Below are positions 26,939 to 36,247 of a stretch of DNA of 64,000 nt, piece by piece. Below the pieces are notes generated by a model. It searched no databases. It saw only the letters and a list, made by a program, of their open reading frames with translations, and had not been told where the DNA came from. This DNA comes from Pseudomonadota bacterium (GTDB lineage: Bacteria > Pseudomonadota > Alphaproteobacteria > Rickettsiales > SXRF01), in contig CAUJHR010000022.1 of assembly GCA_963205195.1 (NCBI GenBank), positions 1-64,000 of the forward strand, in the 5' to 3' direction. Made by a program: the position numbers and the translations under genes. Numbering within the stretch: position 1 is the first letter of the stretch; each line of letters opens with the position of its first letter.

Positions 26939-28177
26939 TTAGTGATGCGCGTTGTTACTATTTTTTGCTAGTACAGCTTCGCTGATACTTGCAGGCAGAG
27001 GCAAAGTTTTTTCACGCCCGCTTATGAACCATAAAACCGGGAAATAAGCGAAGTAGATAAGAGTGCAAATGCGCCCGATAATCAAGTAAACTCCTTCGGC
27101 AGGCTGTGAACCCATATAACCGAGGACTATAGCATTTGCAATGAATACCCAATAGATCTTGCGAAATAGTGGGCGGAAGTTCCCGCTACGCACTTTTGAA
27201 CGGTCAATCCACGGCAGCACAAACATGATAAGGATAGAAGAGAACATGGCTATTACACCGCCAAGTTTATCAGGTATAGCGCGCAATATTGCATAGAACG
27301 GCAGGAAATACCATTCAGGCACGATATGCGAAGGGGTAACCATCGGGTTGGCAGGTATATAATTGTCAGGATGCCCAAGGGAATTTGGCGAAAAGAACAC
27401 AAACCATGAGAATACCATGAAGAAAATGCCGAAGCCGAAGAAATCCTTATAAGTATAATATGGATGGAACGGGATAGTGTCCTGCTTACCTTTAACATCT
27501 ATACCCAGAGGATTATTAGACCCGTGCTGGTGAAGTGCCCAGATATGCAATACTACAACGCCTACAATAACAAATGGAAGAAGGAAGTGTAGCGAGTAAA
27601 AGCGGTTAAGGGTCGGGTTATCAACCGAAAAACCACCCCATAATAGATGAACTATCGATTCACCAACTCCCGGTATGGCAGAAAACAGGTTAGTGATAAC
27701 GGTAGCACCCCAGAAGCTCATTTGTCCCCATGGAAGGACATAACCCATGAAAGCGGTAGCCATCATGAGCAAGAATATAACCAGGCCAAGCCACCAGAGT
27801 ATTTCACGCGGGGCTTTGTAGGAACCATAATATAAGCCACGGCAAATATGGATATAAACCACCACAAAAAACATGGAAGCGCCAACTGCATGTGAATAGC
27901 GCATCAGCCAGCCGTAATTCACATCACGCATGATTTTTTCCACGCTATCGAAAGCAAAGCTTACATGGGCGGTGTAATGCATCGATAAAAACAAGCCGGT
28001 AATAATCTGCAATACAAGGCATATTCCGGCAATAGAACCAAAATTCCACCAGTAATTCAAATTGCGAGGAGCCGGGTAATTATTGCCAAGGCTATTATTT
28101 AAGAAAGAGAAAACAGGAAGGCGGTATTCGATCCAGCCTACGATTCCAGGTTGTTGTTCTTGCGGTGTCTGAGCCAT
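26939..28177 (-). CDS. petB: Cytochrome b of the bc1 complex
   Basis: 412 residues with eight or more transmembrane helices. The haem-ligating His pairs lie in helices with [19 protein letters not shown] and [19 protein letters not shown], and the quinol-site motif PEWY is present ([16 protein letters not shown]). It oxidises ubiquinol and carries out the Q cycle. It starts 5 bases after petA and is followed by petC after 15 bases. Confidence 0.97.
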   Translation of the reverse strand: MAQTPQEQQPGIVGWIEYRLPVFSFLNNSLGNNYPAPRNLNYWWNFGSIAGICLVLQIITGLFLSMHYTAHVSFAFDSVEKIMRDVNYGWLMRYSHAVGASMFFVVVYIHICRGLYYGSYKAPREILWWLGLVIFLLMMATAFMGYVLPWGQMSFWGATVITNLFSAIPGVGESIVHLLWGGFSVDNPTLNRFYSLHFLLPFVIVGVVVLHIWALHQHGSNNPLGIDVKGKQDTIPFHPYYTYKDFFGFGIFFMVFSWFVFFSPNSLGHPDNYIPANPMVTPSHIVPEWYFLPFYAILRAIPDKLGGVIAMFSSILIMFVLPWIDRSKVRSGNFRPLFRKIYWVFIANAIVLGYMGSQPAEGVYLIIGRICTLIYFAYFPVLWFISGREKTLPLPASISEAVLAKNSNNAHH

Positions 28178-28182
28178 GATAA

Positions 28183-28758
28183 TTAGCCAATCTTAATACG
28201 GTTATCGCTGAGGAAGGTATATTGTGGGACAGTTAAATTTTTTGGGGCCGGGCCTTTACGAATACGTCCCGCGGTATCGTAGTGTGAGCCGTGGCATGGG
28301 CAGAACCAGCCGCCATTATCGCTACCGCCGAAATCGCCAGCCCCACCAAGGGGGATGCAGCCCAGATGCGTGCAGACACCAACCATGACCAGCCATTGGT
28401 CGTGACCCTTTTGTACGCGTTCCTCATCTTTTTGAGGGTCGCGCAGTTCAGATACATTCACCTTGCGCGCTTCTTCAATATCCTCTTTGGTGCGGTGGCG
28501 GATGAATACCGGAACGCCGCGCCATTTGACTTTAATGGTCTGACCCTCTTTGACCGGGGCTAAATCCACCTCGATGGAAGACAATGCCAGCACGTCGGCT
28601 GCCGGGTTCATGCTATCTATAAGCGGCCATGCCACGCTTGCGCCGCCGACTGCGGCCAGTGCCCCTGCGGTTAGCATCATGAAATCGCGGCGGTTGGTGC
28701 CGTTTTGTTCATCGTGGGTTTCGTGTGTTGGCGAAGAAGAATTTGGATTCTGACTCAT
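28183..28758 (-). CDS. petA: Rieske iron-sulfur subunit of the bc1 complex
   Basis: 191 residues. A Tat-type N-terminus ([24 protein letters not shown]) anchors the protein. The 2Fe-2S site is formed by CTHLGC and CPCHGSHYD, which hold the two Cys and two His ligands. It is the first gene of petABC. The presence of this complex indicates aerobic or microaerobic respiration, with the alternative oxidase at 61 kb as a branch that bypasses it. Confidence 0.97.
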   Translation of the reverse strand: MSQNPNSSSPTHETHDEQNGTNRRDFMMLTAGALAAVGGASVAWPLIDSMNPAADVLALSSIEVDLAPVKEGQTIKVKWRGVPVFIRHRTKEDIEEARKVNVSELRDPQKDEERVQKGHDQWLVMVGVCTHLGCIPLGGAGDFGGSDNGGWFCPCHGSHYDTAGRIRKGPAPKNLTVPQYTFLSDNRIKIG

Positions 28759-28877
28759 GAAATAATCTCTAAAACAATCTCTGAAAATATACCTAGAGAC
28801 GTTTCTATAACAAAACCTTAGGAAGTTTCAACTATTAGATTGCTATTTTTACAGTGTATTTATATGTAATTCCTGTA

Positions 28878-29078
28878 TCAGTGCTTAATGCCTAGTAAAA
28901 CAGCGCCTGCCCAGTTGAATATATGGCTTATTACCTGCTGGAATTTTGTAAGCAGGCTACCAGCAAGCTCCGTGCATGCGCCAATTGTATCAAGGTTGAA
29001 CAGGCATACGCCAAACCCGGCGGCAAAAGTTATAAGCGTTATTACTATGACCGTTATAAAACCAAAACGTGGACTCAT
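28878..29078 (-). CDS. Small hydrophobic protein, hypothetical
   Basis: 66 residues with one or two hydrophobic stretches (FITVIVITLITFAAGFGVCLF and HIFNWAGAVLLGI). No clear ribosome site precedes the ATG at 29078, and I do not recognise a family. It lies between petA and a palindromic repeat. It could be a real small membrane protein or a chance frame; the hydrophobic pattern and a charged C-terminus give slight support. Confidence 0.3.
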   Translation of the reverse strand: MSPRFGFITVIVITLITFAAGFGVCLFNLDTIGACTELAGSLLTKFQQVISHIFNWAGAVLLGIKH

Positions 29079-29097
29079 GATAATATTCTGCTAAATA

Positions 29098-29257
29098 TAA
29101 TAGTTTGATTTAAGGTTTTCCCTACGTCAGGCTTCGGCTCATTTACGACAAAATCCGTATACGGGATTTTGTATTTTAAAAAACAAATCCCACTTGTGGA
29201 TTTGTTATTGTAAACTTCGCCTTGCCTTCCTTGGGAATTTCCTTCCTCAAACTATTA
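29098..29257. repeat. Palindromic element, copy 1 (with internal 63-bp insert)
   Basis: Outer arms TAATAGTTTGA (29098-29108) and TCAAACTATTA (29247-29257) are perfect inverted repeats. The core GTCAGGCTTCGGCTCATTTAC ... GTAAACTTCGCCTTGCCTTC is shared with copies 2 and 3. The loop holds a 63-bp insert (29147-29209) made of two near-perfect 25-bp hairpins, at 29148-29172 and 29182-29206. Confidence 0.9.
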
Positions 29258-29306
29258 GATAGTTTAATTGTTTATAACAAAAATAGATTTTTGCCAATTG
29301 ATAAAT

Positions 29307-29750
29307 ATGAATATTGCCCTGTTCGAACCTGATATACCGCAAAATACCGGGAGTATAATCCGATTATGCGCCTGCATGGGAGTGACACTGCATATAATTG
29401 AGCCATGCGGGTTTTTACTTGACGATAGACAAGTGAAGCGCGTGGCAATGGATTATAATGGCCAGGTGGATTTAAAACGCCACATATCATGGAAAAGTTT
29501 TTTGGAAAGTATAAATGCTATGCGGATAATATTATTAAGTACTAAAGCCAAGGATAATTATACGGATTTTAATTTTATGGAAGATGATATATTGCTTCTG
29601 GGCCGTGAATCTTCTGGTGTTCCCGATTATGTGGCAGATGCCAGCATTGCCAGAGTAAAAATTCCGATGCATGGCGATGCGCGCTCCCTAAATGTTGCAA
29701 TGGCTGCCAGCATGGTATTGGGTGAAGCATTAAGGCAGGTAAGGATATGA
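29307..29750 (+). CDS. trmL: tRNA (cytidine/uridine-2'-O-)-methyltransferase TrmL
   Basis: 147 residues from the ATG at 29307 ([15 protein letters not shown]), the family's usual start; an upstream in-frame TTG adds residues not seen in homologues. SPOUT-knot motifs are [21 protein letters not shown] and [24 protein letters not shown]. It methylates the wobble nucleotide of certain tRNA-Leu species. It overlaps hemF by 4 bases. Confidence 0.93.
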   Translation: MNIALFEPDIPQNTGSIIRLCACMGVTLHIIEPCGFLLDDRQVKRVAMDYNGQVDLKRHISWKSFLESINAMRIILLSTKAKDNYTDFNFMEDDILLLGRESSGVPDYVADASIARVKIPMHGDARSLNVAMAASMVLGEALRQVRI

Positions 29751-30592
29751 TGGAAGATAAGAAGTTGCAGGCGCAGGAATGGTTCAAAGAACTTCGCAAC
29801 CAGATATGCCTGGAGTTTGAAAAGCTGGAAGCCTTGCTTGAAGGAAGCAGCTTATCTGCCGGAAAGTTCGTGCGTACAAAATGGCAGCGCGAAGGCGGCG
29901 GCGGCGGTGAAATGTCCATAATGAAAGGCCGGGTTTTTGAAAAAGTCGGAGTTAATATTTCCACTGTCCACGGTGAGTTTTCAGATATAATGCGTAAAGA
30001 AATACCCGGCGCTGACGTTGATCCGCGTTTCTGGGCGAGTGGGATTTCTTTGGTTGCACATATGTGTTCACCGTTGGTTCCGGCGGTACATATGAACACA
30101 CGCATGATAGTGATCGGGGATGGCAGCAAGCACTGGTTCGGTGGCGGGGCGGATTTGACGCCTGTATATCCGGTGGAAGCAGATACGGCAGATTTCCACG
30201 TTGCTTTCAAAACTGCCTGTGACAAGTTTGACCCGGAATATTATCCAAAATTCAAAAAATGGTGCGATGAGTATTTTTTCCTGAAACACCGCAATGAACC
30301 GCGTGGAATTGGCGGGATTTTTTACGATTATATAAATACCGGGAACTGGGAAAATGATTTTGCTTTTACGCAGGAAGTGGGAAAAACTTTTGCTGAAATT
30401 TATCCTAGTATTGCGCGCCGCCATATTCAGGAAAAATGGACGCAGGAGCAACGCGAGAAGCAGCTAATAAAACGCGGGCGTTACGTGGAATTCAACCTGC
30501 TTTATGACCGCGGCACACGCTTTGGCCTTATGACAGGAGGCAACACTGAGGCGATACTAATGTCACTGCCGCCGGAAGTTAAGTGGCCATAG
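29747..30592 (+). CDS. hemF: Oxygen-dependent coproporphyrinogen III oxidase
   Basis: 281 residues. Converts coproporphyrinogen III to protoporphyrinogen IX in haem synthesis using O2. Signature regions are [49 protein letters not shown] sequence and [10 protein letters not shown]. The protein ends with [28 protein letters not shown], as in the family. Translationally coupled to trmL. A radical-SAM HemW, not HemN, is the related protein at 51.6 kb. Confidence 0.96.
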   Translation: MMEDKKLQAQEWFKELRNQICLEFEKLEALLEGSSLSAGKFVRTKWQREGGGGGEMSIMKGRVFEKVGVNISTVHGEFSDIMRKEIPGADVDPRFWASGISLVAHMCSPLVPAVHMNTRMIVIGDGSKHWFGGGADLTPVYPVEADTADFHVAFKTACDKFDPEYYPKFKKWCDEYFFLKHRNEPRGIGGIFYDYINTGNWENDFAFTQEVGKTFAEIYPSIARRHIQEKWTQEQREKQLIKRGRYVEFNLLYDRGTRFGLMTGGNTEAILMSLPPEVKWP

Positions 30593-30604
30593 CATATTTC
30601 TACT

Positions 30605-30709
30605 AAGCTGGCTGTCTTGCTTGAAAGCACCGTGCTCACTTCTGTCTGGTAGCGCTGCTACCATCATCGTTGTGCGCGTTGCTTCCTTCGCATACAGCTC
30701 AGCTTAGCG
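30605..30709. repeat. Long imperfect palindrome between hemF and ampG
   Basis: About 105 bp. Outer arms read CTAAGCTG-GCTGT and ACAGCTCAGCTTAG, with further matching inward (GAAAGCACCGTGC against GCGCGTTGCTTCC), and the centre is a perfect GGTAGC-GCT-GCTACC hairpin. It fills the gap between two convergent genes and overlaps the ampG stop codon. There is no T-run, so it is not a standard terminator; its core is unlike that of the other palindromic family here. Confidence 0.75.
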
Positions 30710-31978
30710 AGGGATATTTACATTATTAATCTGAAACAGCGTTTTTTTGCGTGAAAGACACCACAGAATCACCAGTCCCGGCACGGCGAGAAGTACCGAT
30801 ATTATAAAGAAAATTTCCCAGCCGAATTTATCGGCTGTCCATCCGGCGGTGGTGGTGAGCCATGTGCGGCCCATGGCGGCGAGCGAGGAAAGCAGGGCAT
30901 ATTGCGTGGCGGTGTAGCGCGTATGGCACAGCGCGCTTATGAAGGCGACGAAGGCCGAAGCTGTCATGCCGCCGCTCAGGTTTTCCATGAATATTCCCAG
31001 CGCCAAAACATTTATATCAGCCCCTACCCGCGCCTGCACAAGGAACATAAGATTGGTGAGCGCATGGCCTATGCCGCAGACCATCAGGGTTTTTACCGTG
31101 CCACAACGTAAGGACATCATACTGCCAAGGAACAGCCCTATAAGAGTTGCAACCAGACCGTATAGTTTCACAACTGCGGCAATATCGGTTTTGGTGAATC
31201 CTATTTCGAGTAAAAAAGGGTTGGTCATGATGCCAAGAAAAGCATCGCCAAGTTTATACAGCATTATAAATAACAGCAGCAATATCCAATTGCTGCGGGT
31301 CATGAAATCGGTAAAAGGTGCAACAACATAATCACGCAGTAAATGCCTGGCGGAGAATTTACCTATTTCTTTACTTGCATCCGGTTCAGGTAAAAACAAT
31401 ATGGGTAATATGCAAAAAGCCAGTAGCGCTGCCATTATAAAATAAGTCTGCTGCCAGCTCATATGGTCGGCCAGCGCTAATGCGCCCGCGCCTGATGCCA
31501 GCATCCCGAAGCGGTAACCGAACTGCACCATCCCGGCGCCAACTTTTTGCTGCTCGGCGGTTAAAATTTCCACACGGTAAGCATCAATAACTATATCCTG
31601 GCTGGCGGAACAGATGGCGACTATAAGGGCTAAAATAGCTGTATTCCATGGGTTTTGCGAAGGATCTGCCAGTCCCAGCATAATTATGGAAATCACCAGA
31701 GCGATCTGTGTTGCAAGTATCCAGCCGCGCCTGCGCCCAAGCCACGGTGAAAGAAGCGGGAATCCACAGGCGTCAATTACCGGCGCCCAAAGGAATTTAA
31801 GGGCATAAGGAGTGGCGACTGCTGCAAAAAGCCCGATGGAGGTTTTATCAACACCTGCATCTTTAAGCCATGCTGTAAGTGTAGAGGCGGTAAGCGCAAG
31901 TGGCAGGCCGCTGGCAAAGCCGAGCGCTAAAATGCCCAGCAAACGGGGCTGAATATATAGTCTAAGCCACGAGAGCAT
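30704..31978 (-). CDS. ampG: AmpG-family muropeptide permease (MFS)
   Basis: 424 residues with about twelve transmembrane helices. The start (LLGILALGFASGLPLALTASTLTAWLKD) and the ATPYALKFLWAPVID and GRRRGWI loops are typical of AmpG transporters, which import anhydro-muropeptides for cell-wall recycling. It overlaps the adenosine kinase gene by 17 bases. No ampD or beta-lactamase gene is nearby. Confidence 0.9.
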   Translation of the reverse strand: MLSWLRLYIQPRLLGILALGFASGLPLALTASTLTAWLKDAGVDKTSIGLFAAVATPYALKFLWAPVIDACGFPLLSPWLGRRRGWILATQIALVISIIMLGLADPSQNPWNTAILALIVAICSASQDIVIDAYRVEILTAEQQKVGAGMVQFGYRFGMLASGAGALALADHMSWQQTYFIMAALLAFCILPILFLPEPDASKEIGKFSARHLLRDYVVAPFTDFMTRSNWILLLLFIMLYKLGDAFLGIMTNPFLLEIGFTKTDIAAVVKLYGLVATLIGLFLGSMMSLRCGTVKTLMVCGIGHALTNLMFLVQARVGADINVLALGIFMENLSGGMTASAFVAFISALCHTRYTATQYALLSSLAAMGRTWLTTTAGWTADKFGWEIFFIISVLLAVPGLVILWCLSRKKTLFQINNVNIPR

Positions 31979-32963
31979 GGAGTGGTTTTTGGCTTCTGGC
32001 GCCGAGCTGGGTTATGATTTCGCCCGCACATTTATTGCCAAGCTGGGCGCATTCCAGTAAATTCCAGCCGCGTGACAGGCCAAATAAAAACCCGCTGGCA
32101 TACAGGTCGCCAGCTCCGGTGGTATCAACTATGTTGGCTATTTTCTGGGCGGGGGCGGTTTCTATAGTGTCCTCAGTTACAGCAAGGCTGCCTTTTTCCG
32201 AGCGGGTGATGGCCGCTATTTTAACTTTTCCGCGTATGAAGGTGACGGCCTTATCAAAATCCTCGGTCTGTGCGAGCGATTTAATCTCGGACTCGTTTGC
32301 AAAGAGGATATCGATATCCCCCTTAATCAACTCAAGGAATTCAGCGCGATGGCGGTCAACGCAGAAAGTATCAGACAGGGTGAAGGCAACACGTTTGCCG
32401 TATTGTTTCGCTAGTGTAATTGATGAGCGTATAGCAGTTTTAGCTTCCTCGGTATCCCATAAATATCCTTCGATATATAATATGCTGGAACGGGCTATGA
32501 GGGCTTCGTCATTATCCAACTCGGAAACAAGGCTGCATGCTCCAAGGTAAGTAACCATAGTGCGTTGGGCATCGGGTGTTACGCAGATCATGCAGTGGGC
32601 AGTTGCCGCGCCGTTTTCTGCTGGCTTGCTATCGAAATAAACACCTGCAGCGTGCAGGTCGTGGGTGAATATAGCTCCCAGCTGGTCATTTTTAACCTTG
32701 CCGATGAAGGCTGTTTTTGCACCTAGCGATGCCATGCCTGCCAGTGAATTAGCAACCGAGCCGCCAGAACATTCCGTGGTTTGCCCAAGCTTTTTATAAA
32801 GGCTGGTGGCCTGCTCCTCATCTACTAATGTCATGCTGCCTTTTGCCAGTTTATTTTCTTGCAGAAATTTATCATCAGCGAAACTTAAAATATCCACTAT
32901 CGCATTGCCTATTCCCAATACGTCAAAATTACTTGCAAACCCGCCATTGAAATTATTTGTCAT
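31962..32963 (-). CDS. PfkB-family sugar/nucleoside kinase, probably adenosine kinase
   Basis: 333 residues of ribokinase fold. Substrate-site segments are [28 protein letters not shown] and the catalytic anion hole [16 protein letters not shown]. The overall pattern, including SVANSLAG and [11 protein letters not shown], is that of alphaproteobacterial adenosine kinases, which phosphorylate adenosine to AMP. Substrate is inferred from family resemblance. Overlaps kdsB by 11 bases and ampG by 17. Confidence 0.88.
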   Translation of the reverse strand: MTNNFNGGFASNFDVLGIGNAIVDILSFADDKFLQENKLAKGSMTLVDEEQATSLYKKLGQTTECSGGSVANSLAGMASLGAKTAFIGKVKNDQLGAIFTHDLHAAGVYFDSKPAENGAATAHCMICVTPDAQRTMVTYLGACSLVSELDNDEALIARSSILYIEGYLWDTEEAKTAIRSSITLAKQYGKRVAFTLSDTFCVDRHRAEFLELIKGDIDILFANESEIKSLAQTEDFDKAVTFIRGKVKIAAITRSEKGSLAVTEDTIETAPAQKIANIVDTTGAGDLYASGFLFGLSRGWNLLECAQLGNKCAGEIITQLGARSQKPLHALVA

Positions 32964-33669
32964 ATATTTTCCTCGCTTTTTCCAATCCTTCTTTTGTATC
33001 TACCCCTAGCGGTACCGTATCAATAACCGCAACACCAATTTTCATGCCATCCTCAAGCGCCCTAAGCTGCTCTAATTTTTCCCTCAGTTCAAGAGGGCTT
33101 GGTGCAAGTGACACAAATTTCTCCAATGCCGCACGCCTGTAAGCATAAATACCGATATGGTGATATAAGGCTCCTTCGCCATGCGGTATGGCTGCACGGG
33201 AAAAATAAAGTGCCAGCCCGTTTTTGGCAATTGCCACTTTTACAACTGCAGGATCGGTTTTCTCTGATTCCTCGGTAATTTTTGCTGCTAGGGTTGCTAT
33301 ATCAATTTCTTCATTTCTTAAAACTGAAAATACATGCTGGATTATTTCCGGATCAATGCATGGCATATCGCCCTGGACATTTATTATGATGTCATGCTTT
33401 TTACCAGGGTCTATTTGTGTGAGTGCTGAAAATATCCTGTCGGAACCTGAAGGAAGATCGGGAGATGTAATTACAGCTTCCCCGCCCGCTTCCATAACCG
33501 CATCCGCTATCTGTTTGCCGTCGCAGGCGACAACTACCCGCCCAACGCCTGAGGACCGCGCCCGCTTCATAACCTGCACGACCATGGGGAGCCCGCCAAT
33601 CAAAGCCATTGGCTTATCCGGCAAGCGCGCAGATGCCATGCGCGCGGGAATTATAATTATTGGATTCAT
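32953..33669 (-). CDS. kdsB: 3-deoxy-manno-octulosonate cytidylyltransferase
   Basis: 238 residues. Activates KDO as CMP-KDO for LPS inner-core synthesis. The N-terminus [22 protein letters not shown] is diagnostic, followed by [21 protein letters not shown] and [14 protein letters not shown]. It confirms that the cell makes KDO-containing LPS, in line with lptD. First gene of kdsB-adenosine kinase-ampG, divergent from the cytochrome c gene. Confidence 0.95.
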   Translation of the reverse strand: MNPIIIIPARMASARLPDKPMALIGGLPMVVQVMKRARSSGVGRVVVACDGKQIADAVMEAGGEAVITSPDLPSGSDRIFSALTQIDPGKKHDIIINVQGDMPCIDPEIIQHVFSVLRNEEIDIATLAAKITEESEKTDPAVVKVAIAKNGLALYFSRAAIPHGEGALYHHIGIYAYRRAALEKFVSLAPSPLELREKLEQLRALEDGMKIGVAVIDTVPLGVDTKEGLEKARKIYDK

Positions 33670-33694
33670 ATCAATTTCTTTTGTAAATTCTTTA

Positions 33695-33723
33695 TTGAAT
33701 AGATAGCATTGCTATATTATAAG
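33695..33723 (+). promoter_or_regulatory. Candidate promoter for the cytochrome c gene
   Basis: TTGAAT (-35) and TATAAG (-10) are separated by 17 bases, about 40 bases upstream of the start codon at 33763. Read by eye; it would drive cytochrome c and possibly the NfeD-SPFH genes after it. Confidence 0.5.
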
Positions 33724-33762
33724 CAAACCTAATATTTAAGTAATTTTTTGGGGAAATTTAAG

Positions 33763-34302
33763 ATGTCTGCTAATGGGTTGGAATTTAATAAGGTAGCTGC
33801 CTCTGTATTATTGGCCGGTATAATAGCAATGACCTCGGGTATAATAAGCGAAGGTTTGTATGCTAAGGGCGAAGGTGAGCATGGCAAAGAGGAAAAGCGT
33901 GGTTTTTCAATAGAAGTGGCTGATGCTGCTCCTGCCGGTGGCGCTCCCGTTGCTGATGATAAGCCAGTGGATATTGCGCCTTTCATGGCAAAAGCTGATG
34001 TCAAAGCAGGCGAGGGCCTGATTAAAAAATGTACATCCTGCCATACTTTTGATAAAGGCGGCAAAAATGGTGTAGGCCCTAACCAATGGGGGCTGGTTGG
34101 CAGTCATTTTGGGCATAAGGATGACTATACCTATTCAGCAGCTATTATGGCGGTTAAAGACAGAAAGCTGGACGCGCAGGGCCTGTCTGATTTCCTTGCT
34201 AATCCAAAGAAAGATGTCCCGGGCAATAAAATGTCTTTTGCCGGTATTTCCAATCCGCAGGACCGTGCTAACCTTATAGCTTACCTGAGTACGCTTAAAT
34301 AG
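33763..34302 (+). CDS. Membrane-anchored c-type cytochrome (CycM-like)
   Basis: 179 residues from the ATG at 33763, preceded by GGGGAAATTTAAG. One N-terminal hydrophobic anchor (VAASVLLAGIIAMTSGII), a Gly/Ala-rich linker, then a class I cytochrome c domain with haem site KCTSCHTF and axial Met in GNKMSFAGI. It resembles the anchored cytochromes that link the bc1 complex to the terminal oxidase in alphaproteobacteria. Confidence 0.93.
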   Translation: MSANGLEFNKVAASVLLAGIIAMTSGIISEGLYAKGEGEHGKEEKRGFSIEVADAAPAGGAPVADDKPVDIAPFMAKADVKAGEGLIKKCTSCHTFDKGGKNGVGPNQWGLVGSHFGHKDDYTYSAAIMAVKDRKLDAQGLSDFLANPKKDVPGNKMSFAGISNPQDRANLIAYLSTLK

Positions 34303-34319
34303 TGATTTAAGGAGAACAT

Positions 34320-34799
34320 ATGCTTACTATTATTGCTTGGCTAGCGGTTGGCGGACTTTTTATAGCTGCTAATAATTTTGTTAAGCGCTATAACTTGATG
34401 TATGCGGCATATTCGGCTTTTACTATGGGCTTTTTCCTGATGGTAGGAATACTCAGGCTGCCTGACGACCTTATCATTCCTTACTATCACTATTTTATCA
34501 TGGCACAGATATTCTGCTTTTTTGTAGGTATATATGCCTGGAAATTCATGCTTAGGGATGTTGAACAGAAAGATACGCTAGGTCGCAGCAAAGAATTTTA
34601 TGAGCAAATACTGGGCAGGATAGTTGTTACTGGAAAAGATGGCATTAACAGCATTGGCGGCGGCGAAGTAATAGTTGATGGCGAGGCTTTTAAGGCAAAA
34701 ATTTCACCTGAAAGCGAAGAAACCATAATTGATGGCGGAGCTAAAGTTATAGTGCGCGAAGTTAAAAACGGTGTTCTTGTAGTTATTCCTAAAAATTAA
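34320..34799 (+). CDS. NfeD-like membrane protein (first of two)
   Basis: 159 residues with three transmembrane helices followed by a beta-rich soluble domain (about 95-159; LGRIVVTGKDGINSIGGGEV, GAKVIVREVKNGVLVVIP) that matches the NfeD OB-fold. It is preceded by AAGGAG. Its position directly before a canonical NfeD gene and an SPFH gene suggests a three-gene membrane-organising module in which NfeD proteins partner the SPFH oligomer. The membrane part is more divergent than in the next gene. Confidence 0.75.
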   Translation: MLTIIAWLAVGGLFIAANNFVKRYNLMYAAYSAFTMGFFLMVGILRLPDDLIIPYYHYFIMAQIFCFFVGIYAWKFMLRDVEQKDTLGRSKEFYEQILGRIVVTGKDGINSIGGGEVIVDGEAFKAKISPESEETIIDGGAKVIVREVKNGVLVVIPKN

Positions 34800-34816
34800 C
34801 CCCAGAGGTAATTGTT

Positions 34817-35269
34817 TTGGAAAATGAAATAATGATCTATTGGCTGGCAGCGGGGATAGTTTTCTTTATAGCGGAAATGGCTATTCCCGGAGTAGGCCTT
34901 TTGTTTGCTGGCTGCGGCGCGCTTACTGTTGGCATGCTGCTTAATTTTTCATTTATAGAACCAGCAAACCAATTGCTGCAGGCGCTTGTTTTTGTAATAG
35001 CTACAGGGCTATGGACCTTGGTTTTGTGGAAGCCTATGCAGAAATTCAGGATGGGAAAAAATAGGGTTCCATACCATAATATGATTGGTGAAACGGCGGT
35101 GGTTTCGGAAAAAGGGCTTAATAAAACCCATGGTGGCGAAGTGATATGGTCAGGCGCAATAATGAAAGCAAAATTTGATGACCGTACAACTGTTGAACAA
35201 CTGGAGCCGGGCAGACAGGTTGTTATTAAAGAAATTACCGGAAATACCCTAATAGTAACTCCTAAATAA
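34817..35269 (+). CDS. NfeD family protein (YbbK-like)
   Basis: 150 residues. Two to three transmembrane helices (GIVFFIAEMAIPGVGLLFAGCGALTVGML) and a C-terminal OB-fold domain (MIGETAVVSEKGLNKTHGGEV, PGRQVVIKEITGNTLIVTP) define a short NfeD protein. The start appears to be TTG at 34817, preceded by GAGGTAATTG. It is encoded immediately before an SPFH protein, the classic NfeD-SPFH arrangement. Confidence 0.9.
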   Translation: MENEIMIYWLAAGIVFFIAEMAIPGVGLLFAGCGALTVGMLLNFSFIEPANQLLQALVFVIATGLWTLVLWKPMQKFRMGKNRVPYHNMIGETAVVSEKGLNKTHGGEVIWSGAIMKAKFDDRTTVEQLEPGRQVVIKEITGNTLIVTPK

Positions 35270-35286
35270 CCTAGAAAGGTTTTAAC

Positions 35287-36246
35287 ATGGAATTTTTCAT
35301 TGCCCTTGGCGTAATTGTGCTTATCATTATCTTCAATGGGGCTAAAACTGTGCCGCAGCAGCAGGCGTGGATAGTTGAAAATCTTGGTAAATTTGACCGC
35401 AAGCTGGAGCCGGGGCTTAATATAATAATCCCTTTCATCCAGCGTGTTGCCTATAAACATTCACTCAAGGAAATGGCGGTAGATGTGCCTGAGCAGGCAG
35501 GTATCACCCGTGATAACGTTACGCTGGCCCTTGATGGTGTTCTATATGTTCGCATTATCGATCCAGTCGCTGCTTCTTATGGCGTATCTGACCCTATTTA
35601 TGCGGTTCAGCTTCTGGCGCAGACCACTATGCGTTCTGAGATAGGCAAGCTCACCTTGGATAAAACCTTTGAAGAGCGCGAAACCCTGAACGCCAATATA
35701 GTAAGCGCCATCAACCAGGCGGCGCAAAGCTGGGGCATACAGTGCATGCGCTATGAGATCAAGAATATTACCCCGCCAAATTCTGTGCTTAAAGCCATGG
35801 AACTTCAAATGGCTGCAGATCGCCAGAAACGTGCGACCATTTTGGAATCTGAAGGTAAGCGCCAATCACAGATCAATGTTGCTGAAGGCAGGAAGCAGGA
35901 AATAGTTCTACAGTCGGAAGCAGCGCAGATCGAACAGGTGAATCGTGCAAAGGGTGAAGCGGAAGCCATTCTTGCTGTCGCTGAAGCTAATGCTAAAGGC
36001 ATTGCACTGATCGCTTCAGCCATTGGCCAGGCGGGGGGATCGGAGGCGGTTTCCTTCAAAATCGCTGAGCAGTATGTGACAGCGTTCAACCAGCTTGCCA
36101 AAACCAGCACTACTGTGCTTATGCCAGCTAACCCCGGCGATGCCGGTTCTATGGTTGCTCAGGCGCTTACTGTATTTGATTCTATTAAGAATAAAAAATT
36201 ATCCGTAGCTCAGGAGCCTGCAAAAGGCCCGTGGGGTGGGGCTTAA
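35287..36246 (+). CDS. SPFH/stomatin-like protein (QmcA type)
   Basis: 319 residues. One N-terminal membrane segment (ALGVIVLIIIFNGAKTV) and an SPFH/Band 7 domain (VPQQQAWIVENLGKFDRKLEPGLNIIIPF), then a long Ala/Glu/Gln-rich coiled-coil. It is expected to form large oligomeric rings in the inner membrane with NfeD proteins and to affect membrane-protein quality control. The C-terminus runs into the start region of the next gene. Confidence 0.94.
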   Translation: MEFFIALGVIVLIIIFNGAKTVPQQQAWIVENLGKFDRKLEPGLNIIIPFIQRVAYKHSLKEMAVDVPEQAGITRDNVTLALDGVLYVRIIDPVAASYGVSDPIYAVQLLAQTTMRSEIGKLTLDKTFEERETLNANIVSAINQAAQSWGIQCMRYEIKNITPPNSVLKAMELQMAADRQKRATILESEGKRQSQINVAEGRKQEIVLQSEAAQIEQVNRAKGEAEAILAVAEANAKGIALIASAIGQAGGSEAVSFKIAEQYVTAFNQLAKTSTTVLMPANPGDAGSMVAQALTVFDSIKNKKLSVAQEPAKGPWGGA

Positions 36247-36247
36247 T

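Noticed and set aside
30605..30709. Simple intrinsic terminator between hemF and ampG
   Set aside because: No T-run follows the stem on either strand, and the structure is far longer than a terminator.
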